From: Branchipolynoe longqiensis
Taxonomy: Eukaryota; Annelida; Polychaeta; Phyllodocida; Polynoidae
DNA: 64,000 nt
Reading direction: 5' to 3'
Assembly: GCA_030323885.1 (NCBI GenBank)
Contig: CM059198.1
Span: forward strand, 15,042,462-15,106,461
Part shown: piece by piece, positions 45,601 to 56,500 of the stretch
Numbering within the stretch: position 1 is the first letter of the stretch
Layout: every line of letters begins with the position of its first letter
Translations under genes and position numbers: made by a program
Notes under the pieces: generated by a model
Told to the model about the DNA's origin: nothing
What the model saw: only the letters and a program-made list of their open reading frames with translations
The model's database searches: none

Positions 45601-48600
45601 AAACCGCAAATTTGCCTTTGCAATTTGACTTTGCAACTGATACTTGTCTCGTTGTTGACAGATGGCAGAAAAACAGACCAAACTTGGCAGACCGGCACCG
45701 CCGGACGACGAGGACACCCAGTCAGGCGTTGACCTGAATTCCAACACGAGCCAGTCAGACGCGCGGCCCGAGGGTGTTATGTCACAGGCATTAGACATGA
45801 GGGCTGTCGGTGACCCAGTGCGAGGCACGAGTGAAGCGTCGCTACAGCTGGGTGTGGACCCAGATCTTGACGCTAGGCTGGATCAGGTGGTGGCATTGAA
45901 AATGCAACAGCAACTGAAGCGGGGCAAGAAAAGGAGGCATAAGTCCAACTGGACTCATGAGCTGTCGGATAGTGAATCGGATGGCGTAGTGTCGGTGATG
46001 TCTGAGCGTTCGGTACGTCAGTGTATACCAACCAAAACAACTAAGAAGAACAAGAAACGTAGGTCTGACGTTTCCTCTGGCTCAGGATCTGGCCTGTCGG
46101 AAGGTGACAGGTACAGGAGATCGAAAGTGGTTTCGAAGAAAGTGAAGAAATCTAAAAAGCACAAGAAAAGTAAGCACTCCTCGACTTCTAGCTCCTCTGA
46201 ATCGTCTTTCCCGTCATCCGACTCTGATGTCGGTGAGGAGGGTGTGATGGTGAAGCAGTTAGCAAAGGCCTCAAAAAAGAAGAGACATGATCCTCATAAT
46301 TCAGTCAGGGTCAGGTCGTTGCTCAGAACGGCCCTGGATGGACATTTTGATACCTTCAAGCCGGCTGAGATTATCAGCAGGGGAGCAGAGAAGTACACTG
46401 GAATTAAGGGTGTAAAAGAATCATTTATGCGAGAAATGGACACTGATGTGATCATGACTGAGCAAATGAAGAGGTTTGAGATGGTGATACACACCATGCA
46501 AACAGCAGTACTCTCGGCCATGGCAGCGATCATTCCAGTAGCGAACCATATGGCGAATGAAAACAAGTTTACGACTCTAGCGGCTGGTATGAATGGTGGG
46601 CTAGAGCTGTTGGCTTCGGCCAGCAGTTATGCAACGTTCCGGAGGTTCGAGAACGTTTACAAAGGTGTGACAACGGACGCTGGTAATGAAGTAACCAGAT
46701 CAAAAAAGGTGAAGGATAAGAACGGTAAAGAATTTACCCTTTTCATGGCCCCAAAACCCATCAAAGGTAAGACATGGGATAAATCACTCATGTTTGGGGG
46801 CCAGCTTCAACACCTTGAAGAAGGTGGAGAAACAAATGTGGGAAACAAATGGGTACCAAGCACCGAGTGGATGACAATGCACCAAAGGCGAAGCGAATGA
46901 GATTCGATCGAGCGAGACGAGGCGCGTTCAGGGGCGGCAGAGGTGCGTTCGGACCAACCGGCCCGGCGTTCAGAGGTCGCTCTCAACGCAATTTGGTTGG
47001 TTGGAATGATTTCAACAGACCGAGTTTCAACAGGCCATCTGCAGCTCAGGGAAGACCGCAGGGTTTCCAGAGGGGAGGAGTGAAGTAGAGCCAGCGGCGG
47101 CTTCTCCTGAAAACTCAGAACTGGTAAATACAAAGTTCATTGCTGGCAATGTTGCCAATTGCTTTAATTATTGGTCGCAAATTACTCATTCGGCAGAAGT
47201 CTTAGATGTGGTAAGAAGTATTGACATTCCGTTCAGTGAAAGACCGATGCAGGATCATGCTCCAAAACCTTATAAGTTTTCGGCCTCTGAAACAGTGAAA
47301 GCGAATATTGAAATAGCTAAATTATTGGCCGATGCAGCAGCCCACATTAAATATTCGGAAATAGACAAAAACCTCGCACTTAAAAGAGCGAGGGGCAATT
47401 TTGATAGAAATATGAGATTATCAAAAGAAAGCCTCGATGAAATTGACTGGTGGGTTGCTAACATTAAGGGGTCTCCCCACGAGATACGAATAGATGAGCC
47501 AGAAGTGGAGATAACCACTGATGCATCGTTAGAAGGATGGGGGCTCAAGACGGACAGAGACAGATAGGAGGCAGGTGGCTATCAGATGAGGCAGATGACC
47601 ATATTAATGTGCTAGAACTAAAAGCCGACAAGATAGAAAATCTCCTAGATTTTGTAGATAAAGTGACGGAGGGACCCAGGAAGATAAAAATTTGCAAGGT
47701 TGCGGCTTTGATCGGTATCATGGTAGCTTATGCAGTCTAAGCAGGGAAAGTAACACACACATTAAGCTTTTTACAGATAATAGCACAGCGATGGCTTACA
47801 TCCGTAAAATGGGAGGCTCCAGATCACCACGGTGCAATGAAATTACTATAGAAATTTGGAACTGGGCCGAAAGCAGACAGATTTGGCTAACTATTAAACA
47901 CATACCAGGCAAGAGTAATACAATAGCAGATAAGTGCAGCCGAGTATTCCATGACCACTTGGAATGGGGACTGTCATCAATAATTTTCGAAGTTATTTGT
48001 ATGCATTGGGGGCGGCCAGAAATTGACTTGTTTGCCTCTCGTAAAAACCACAAATTACCTAAATATGTGACTTGGCATCCAGAACCAGACTCCTGGAGAA
48101 TAGATGCTTTCTCATTCAAATGGGATAAACATTTTTTCTATGCATTTCACCCATTCAGCATGGTGGGCAGAGTGGCTCGGAAGCTCCACTTGGACCGGGC
48201 GTCGGTGGTGCTGGTGGCACCACTGTGGATGTCACAGTCGTGGCTGGCGGAAGCGAAGCGTTGGTCCAGAAGCTGGATCACTTTCATCAGGGCAAAGGGC
48301 AACCTGCAGCACAACGGACCCCTAGAGCAAAGGGGCGACGTCAGTTCGACCCCCTTGGTGGCATTCCTTTACTAAGGAAACACCTTGAACTGTTTGGCAT
48401 AGATAAGATTACGATACAGAGACTAGTCTCGGGGGCCTGGAGAAAGGGCACAGTAAACCTATATGGGTCGTTCTCAGAAGTTGTGTACCAATAGTGTGAC
48501 ATCAGTACTAGAAAATCAAAATGCTGCCAAAGTCCTATAAGCAAGTTTCCTCAATGTGTATGTCCTTTTGCATCTGAATAATTGAAAATAAACATATTCT

Positions 48601-51600
48601 GGCATTTTTAAGTAGGTCAAATGATGCTCACACCCAATAAATAGCAGTATATCATGGAAACCAATCTGACTCCAAAATCAAATATTTTCCACACAAAACT
48701 TGACATTTTTAGGACATTTCACATGCCACTTGCTTTATAAACGGTAGTAATAATAATTTGAAACCTCATTGCTATGGTTTTGTCTTATTTGTGAATATTA
48801 AAGAGAAAAGCAAGAAAATATTAGCAGAGTAACAGATTAGCAGAGTAACAAAGTGGAAACAACAATTTTACACAAATGTTCGGCTCAAATTTCAATGTTT
48901 AGGGGCAATTTCAGGATTTATCTTTTACTATACCATAACTGGGTCCATGCATAGTGTCAAATGGTGAAAATAGTTCCTGTACTGTATCTGTACTCAGTGT
49001 TTGATACAGACTTTCATAGTACTTGCAAATGGAAACGAAATGTTACGATGTTAATGACTCCAGAAAATGTTAACTATTTCATAATTTAAATTTTTTTTTT
49101 AGAAATAAATGTCTTCAACTTAATGAAGACATTGTATATGACCATTTGAAGTGAAATGAGCTGTTGTTCAGAGGTTTTCATTAAGTTTGTGACACTTTAT
49201 TTTCAATGCTGTTGACAATGTCACAAATTAGTGATGTAATTTTCTATGTATTTAGCTACATCCATCCCAATAAGATACATAATACACAATATTAACATTT
49301 ACTTTTGATCTAAACTATCTCCCACATTATTTGGGTAACTGATGAAATCTAAATATTGACACTCCAATAAAGGGTTTCTTTGAAATATGCATTTCTAGTC
49401 GACTACCTCAAGTGGTACACAGTTTCTGAGAATGACCCATATGCTCATTACTTAAAGAAATGGCAACTGTTCTGCCTTATAGCTAAGATTAATTGTTTAA
49501 AGCCATCGTTGGCTCAGGTTTTGCATTTTTTACGCTCTCTGGAGGATGAAGGTCTATGTTTCGGGGCCATTAACACAGCGCGCTGCGCTTTCAGTAGTTC
49601 TACCCAGGATAGATGGGGACACGGTAGGGAAACACTACGTAGTCCACTGGTTTATGAAATCAGTGTATGAACGTAATCCTCCCAAGCCCAAATACTCACG
49701 GTTTTGGGATGTTTCAATGCTTTTCAAATTCTTTAATGACTGGCCAAGGACCAAAGAACTTTCATTAAGAGATCTAGGGTTTACGGTAGCAGTATTAATT
49801 CTGCTCATTACGGGCCATAGGGGCCAAACAGTGTTAGCGTTAAAATTAAGTAAATTGGAAATTTCAAAAGAAGAAGCAACATTTGTTCTGGACAAGCTCT
49901 GTAAGTCAAATAGACTAGGAGACCCTCTCTCCTCGGTAACTTTAATGGCACTTGATGATAATAGAAAGCTGTGCGTAGTCAAAGCTATTAAGATGTATAT
50001 TATCCGTACGGAGTCATTAAGGAAACACGGCCAGCTCCTTCTGAGCTATATAAGGCCATATGGGCCCATCTCGAGAGACACACTAACAAGATGGACATTG
50101 AGAGTGCTAGCCTCTGCTGGCATAGACACAAAGAGGTTTTCAGCCCACTCCACGAGAGGGGCCGTGGCTTCTAAGGCCAGACATTTGGGTATTTCTTTGA
50201 AAACAACACTTAAAAATGCTGGATGGAAGACATCTGTTGCTTTTACGAAGCACTATAACAAAAAGATTGTAGGAAAGAGAACATGGCTTCTCGCCTACTT
50301 AGAGCTTAAGTTACTGTTGGTAAATAAAAAGAGTAAAAAGAAATTAAAAAAAAACACACAAAAAACCCCTGAAATTATGATTACGTAAACATCTCCCTGT
50401 GCTATAATTAGCCAGGAGGCTAGGGGATGAGGTGAAATAGAATAATTATGTGAGACTTACCTGTGGTATAGTTGAACACATAATTGTTGTTTTACCGAGT
50501 CCTTAGCCTCGGCTTGTTTTAGTACAGTTCCCGCCCACCCTGACCCGTGGTGACTAAGGGAACTTTGGTTTACCAAAGGGAGGAAAACAAGGAAAGTAAA
50601 GAAAGGCATAATCAATAAATTAAAAGTTAAAGACATAATTTTGGTAATTAGTAGGTAAAGGATTGATTCGAACCGAAGTGCTACCTCTCCCTGTACTAAA
50701 ACAAGCCGAGGCTAAGGACTCGGTAAAACAACAATTATGTGTTCAACTATACCACAGGTAAGTCTCACATAATTATTCTATATACATATATGTAATAGCT
50801 TTTAAATTAATGGATGGTTGAGTAAAGTGGTTTTTAATACAGCCGGTTCGGCCCTGTCGGTAGAATTTCCTATAATTCCTGGCCAAACGATAGGAAACCA
50901 CTATGTGATACACTGGTTTCTCAAATCGATTTTTGAGAAAAATCCCCCTAGCTAAAATATTCTAGATTTGGCACGTTCTTTAGTATTTAAACTAAGTCTG
51001 GCCCTGACAATAAGTATTTAAATGTCAGAGATCTATGCTTTAAGGTGGCTCTGTTGATCCTCTTAATTACAGGTCACAGAGGCCAAACTGTATTAGCTTT
51101 AAGCATTGATAGACTGGAGTTATCAAGAGAAGAGGCAATTTTCGACCTCATAAAACTCATGAAATCAAACAGGAGAGGAGACCCATTGTCCTCAGTGACA
51201 TTAAGTGTTTCTCCTGGAGATAGGAAGATGTGTGTAGTAAGAGCTATTAATTATTACATTGTTTGTAATGTGAAAAGTAGGAAAAGCAAACAGCTGTTGA
51301 TTAGCTTTATTAGGCCTCATGGACCTATTTCTAGAGGCACACAAATGAGATGGACACTCAGAGTACTAAAATTAGCAGGAATAGACACTTCCCCTTTTGG
51401 GGCCCACTCCACGAGAGGGGCAGTTGCTTCCAACGCAAGGAAGCTAGATGTTCCGTTTAACGATATTCCTAAGAATGCAGGTTGGAAGATTTCCATTGCT
51501 TTTGCTAGTCATTATAACAAAAGAGTGGAGAAGACCAATATGGCTACAACCTTGCTTAAACATTAAGAGTTGTTGGATAAATAAAAAATTGGCTGAAGTT

Positions 51601-53489
51601 AGTATTTGAATTTATGTCTATGTAAACCTCTCACTGTGCTATAATTAGCCAGGAGTACCAGAACTAGGTGAAATAGATTAATTATGACAGTACAGTTAGT
51701 ACAGTTGATGCATAATTGCTGTTTCTCTGAGTTCGATGACTCAGCTATTTGTAGGACAATCCCACCCAACCCAACCCAGGGTGGACAGAGAGTGCTCTTA
51801 CTGGACTAGAAGATTACTATTGTGCTACATACTAATGTTTCGCCAATTATTGGATTAGGCATAAATTCAAGTAAGGTTAGGTAAAAGGTGCTGGATTCGG
51901 GGTACACCTACCTCTCTCTCACTGTCCTACAAATAGCTGAGTCCTCGAACTCAGTGAAACACCAATTATGCATCAACTGTACTATGTAAGTCCTCGCATA
52001 ATTAATATATATGTAATTATATATATCACAACGATTTTACAATCGTAAAGAGATGCAAAATGCAATGATATGGTCATATTTCCCATTCATCAGGTCTGGC
52101 CAAAACCATCTTGCAAGGGAAAGGGGGAAGAAGACGAGGAGGACAAAGGAATACGTGGAAAGACAACTTCAAGGAATGGGTGGGCCTGAACTTTGGCGAG
52201 TCGTAGAGGGCAGGGCAGAAGAGGGGAAACTGGTTGCAAAGTTATATGTGGTGCCCCAGTGACCCTTATGGTTAAGAGATTGATGGTGGTGGTGGTGGTG
52301 GTGGTGGTGATGGTGGTGGTGATAGTAGTAGTGGTAGTGGTAGTGGTGGTCGTCGTCGTCGTCGTCGTCGTCGTCGTGACAGTGGTGACAGTGGTGACAA
52401 TGATCACTAGTGCGATCAGCTTACCCATGCCTGTGTATGTGGAATTTTACTTAGGTAGGTAAGCGCACCTCACTACACATTGACTCATTGACTCATTGAC
52501 ACACTGACCTACTGACCCACTAATACTGTTATCCCTTTACAGCAAAGACGGCGGACGATAGGCCAGGCTGGGACAACGGCGTGAAAGGGGCGGAAACAAA
52601 CTTGGACGATTTCTGGGCTGAAGGTGGCGCCAGTGAGAAGCCCATCAGCAGAGGGCGCGTCGAGTCTCCCACCAGGGGGCAGCAGCGTCGGATAGAAGAT
52701 ACCGATGTAAGATTATATGGAACATTTCGAAAATGTTCGCCCACTCTGAATAAAAACAACTTAAAGTTGAATAATCTGATGGACTGATGTATCAGGTTGA
52801 TCATTATGATTTATTTTATTTTTAGATTGAAGTAACTTTGATTTTAAAGGCTTAACTTTGGAAGTATTTGAAGTGAAAGCATGCCCTCACTAACGTACAT
52901 TAAAAATATACTTCTCCCCTTCCCGCTCCTCCTGTTCCTTCTCCCCCGCCCCCCTCTTCCCCTCTTCCCCAACCTCTCCTTCCTCCTCCGCCTCCCCTTT
53001 CTCCTGGTCTTCCTCTGCCTTTCCATTTTCTCACCCCTTTACCTCCTCCTCCTCCCCTTCTTCCTCCTCTTTCTTCCTTTTCTACCTCTCCCTTCTCCCT
53101 CCCCTCTCTCCCTTCTCCTTTGCCTCCTCTCTCTCCTGCTCGTCCTATTCCCCGCTCCTCTTCTCTCCTTCCTACTTCCCACCTCCCCTCCTCCTCCTCC
53201 CTTCTCCTCCCACTCCTTCCTCCTCCCACTCCTTCCTCCTCCCACTCCTTCCCTCCTCCAACTCCTTTCGACCTGCTCATCCTCATCCCCCCCTCCCTCT
53301 CCTCATCCTGCCCTTCTTTTTCCCGCCCTCCGTCCTCTTCTCCCCCTCATGTTCCTCCTTTCTCCACCCACTCCCCCTTCTCCGCCTCCTCCCCCCCCCC
53401 CCCACTCCTCCAACTTCCCCATTCCACTTTCCTTCTTCTCTCACGTCGTCTTGGCATCCTCGTCCTCCTCTCACTGACCCTCTGTCTCT

Positions 53490-53523
<34 letters not shown>

Positions 53524-56500
53524 AGGACGAGGAGCTGCTGTACCACAGTCGGGGTGGGTACACTGGTCCCCGGCGGTCTCAGCACCTCGAGGCCGACCCG
53601 CTGAGTGGGGAGCTCGGGTTGCAGCGAGAGCCGGCCCGCCCCGCCACAGGCGCCACCAAGCGGGACGCCAGCGCCAGGTCAGTAACCCGTACCGGACGCA
53701 GCGCCCTCTACAATACAAAAGCGACTCAGTTGAGTGTCCACCTCCCGTGTGGCAGGTCGTGGGCTTGAAAATGAGCCGAGTAAAAACCCAAAGACCAAAT
53801 GTGTGGTTTTCGCTAGATAACCTGACGTTTGATATTACTACATAATGAGCAGCAGTGGAATGAGGAAGCTCAGTTGTCTGCAATTGAAGTGTCAAATAAA
53901 AATATGAGAATAGTGTGCTTTGACAACACAGGTGTGTTTTAAAATGGAGTCCACAAAAGTCAGGTGTATGAGTGAGTGTGTGTGCGCGTGCGTGTGTGTG
54001 TGTGTAGGAGTTTTTTTTTTCTTGGAGTGAAAGAAACTGGATAGGGGCGAAAGTCCATGCTCTCACTTGTAATTCCCCTCTACTTTTGGCTATGAAGAAA
54101 ATTAGATTTTTTTAGTCACATGACAATTATATTGATTTAATTTATAGTATTTAAGGATGAAAACAACATTTATCTTTTTTATATTCGTTGATTGTGGCGG
54201 GGAAATTTCAATCGTGGACATTTGGTCTTTTTCATTTGCTATATTCTAAGGGATATCAATTATGTTGTAATGTATATTTGCTACACTGTCTATTTGCTAC
54301 ATTGTATGATATATCAAGTTATTTGTGTCATATTTACATTAATATTAATATTATTGTGTTTTGCTATAAGGTATATATGTCATGTTGTATGGTTTATATG
54401 CCACGTTGTAAGGTCTATATGCAATGTTGTAAGGTCTATATGCCATGTTGTAAGGTCTATGTGCCACGTTGAAAGGTCTATATGCCATGTTGTAGGGTCT
54501 ATATGCTATGGTGTAAGGTCTATATGCTATGTTGAATGGTATATATGCAATGTAGTAAGGTCTATATGTTAATTTTGTTATGTTATTATGTGTATGTGTC
54601 ATGCTTTAAGGTCTATATATTATGTTTCAATGTCTATGAGCCGTGTTGTGAGGCCTATGTGGTATGTTGTACAGATCCAGCGGACGTGTGAGGGGCCCAG
54701 CCGTGGATGCTCAGAAACACAGAGAGAAGCTGGCGCGTCTCATCCACGAGTCGCAGACGCAGGCAGACTCCGGCTATGAGGACGACAAGGACCTGGAGAA
54801 GGACGATGCTGTCGAACTCCTAGGTACGTACGTAGCCAATGCCAAACGATAACCTTTAAAATCACCCGGTATAGGCCACCAAGACTGGAACTGTACTCCA
54901 ACAAATGCTTTCCAAGCACACCTTTTCAGTTTATGTGGCTGAATATGTGGATGGAAAGTGTCAAATTCAGTGTCCGTGATGGCTAGTGTGAAATGCAACC
55001 CAGAGGGGTTCTCCGTTGTCCGGGGAAACCCTTTAGTGCACATGATGAGGGAATCCCACCCGTGACATCATTCATGCATTACAGACCTCAGCACTTTCTC
55101 CACCATATTTGGTTGCATAGACTGACAAATTAAGCAACTGTGTCTTTGGAGAGCATTTGTCGGAGTACAACTCCAGTGTCAGTGGCCTATACCAGGTGAC
55201 TTTAAAGGCCAGTAAAGACCCTGGTACTCTCCGATTCTTATTTATTGGGCGGTATTTGTAATTGTGGGACACTTGCTATGCCAGAGGGACCAGTGTAATA
55301 ACCTGCACTCAGCTCCCCAGGTGAAATGCCATATTACTTAAAGTTGCATAGTCCGATGGTTTTGAATTTCTGTATTTTTTCTGAGATAAATATATGGGAT
55401 CGATCATTAGTATCTACTTTACATTAGTTCAAAGTTACTTTTATTTTAAATGGTAAACATTTGAGATATTTTGAGTGCAAACATGGAAAATTAGTTTTGG
55501 CAAGCTTGCAAAAACTCTGACACCATAGACTTCTGAAGTAACAGGTTCTGTTAAATTGACCCAGTATTGCCTTCTACGCAGAAACAAATGCTTAATAAGT
55601 TCATCAGTATCTAAGTTAGATATGTCGAATCAAATCTAGATAATTGGTTTGCTTTTGAAAATTAGATATTTCATCGGACTATGCAGCTTTAATATACCAG
55701 AAGGACCACTGTAGCGAGCTGCACTCAGCTCCCCTCGTGAAATGTCACACATACACATAGACTCTGGTTGGTTCACTGCACCAGGGAACCTTAATAGGCT
55801 AATTATTAGGATGCTCCCCTTGGGATGGCAGAAATGGGGGTTCGAGTATCGCTCATGGCAGGATGTTCCTGTTTGTTGTAACACTTCCGAGGAGTAGTAA
55901 TAATATCAGATCAGCGGCATGGTACCTCAGTGAGGCTGAACTATAAAGCTGTCCTGAGTGTGCACTGACTTCAGATGTTAAACTCCAATCAATCAATTAA
56001 TCCGTCTGTCGTTACAGAGGATGCAAACGAGCTGATGTCTGAGGGTGTTAAGAACACAAGGACATCAGGCGTCAGGGTTAAGCCGGTAAGTTTATTTTAA
56101 TTTAACCAATGTAATAGAGACAGCACTCGGTGGCCGAGTGTGGAAGGTCGGGAGTTCGAATCCCGGCCAAGTCAAACCAATGTCTAACAAAATTCATATT
56201 TGTAACTACATAGCCTGGCACCTGGCATTACTCGGATTGGGCAAGGACTGGTTAGGTCAGTGTGAGGACTGAGTGGGAAATCGGGTCATGGAGCTGGCGA
56301 CCTGGTCTCCCACTGAGGGCAGCACGGTAAAGTCGCCATAAGCGCACACTGTCACAAGTCAGTACCCGGCCTGATAGGACCTGAGATGTTGGACATAAAG
56401 CAACAATAAACACAATCTGAAGGTTGTTAATTTGCATATTTCAGACGTGTGAGCCAGGGTTGCGTGGCTGGTGGCAGATTTGTGTTATCCAGTACACACG

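Larger units (their letters stand above)
44870..50778 (+). mobile_element. DIRS-3: DIRS element nested in DIRS-4
   Basis: The terminal inverted repeats are 44870-44915 and 50393-50438. Coding order is gag, a truncated and rearranged RT/RNase H, methyltransferase-like, then YR. The right end has two 88-bp arms (50440-50527 and 50691-50778) that appear perfectly complementary. The spacer has gattgattcgaaccgaagtg, complementary to the 5' subterminal region. A 974-bp DNA transposon interrupts the YR. Confidence 0.88.
41846..52006 (+). mobile_element. DIRS-4: decayed DIRS element, host of DIRS-3
   Basis: The 5' terminal repeat 41846-41890 (cctcgttctcgtactcctgg) is complementary to the 3' repeat 51627-51668. 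Between them are a gag remnant (43521-43860), unrelated tandem repeats, the whole of DIRS-3, and a tyrosine recombinase remnant (about 50870-51566). The right inverted-repeat pair is 51678-51758 and 51922-52006. The adjoining ggtgctggattcggggtaca is complementary to the 5' subterminal sequence. More degraded than DIRS-3, as expected for the older element. Confidence 0.85.

Noticed and set aside
52881..53845. Proline/leucine-rich open frames
   Set aside because: Compositional artefact of the polypyrimidine tract; only 53526-53677 is coding, in the C8orf34-like frame.
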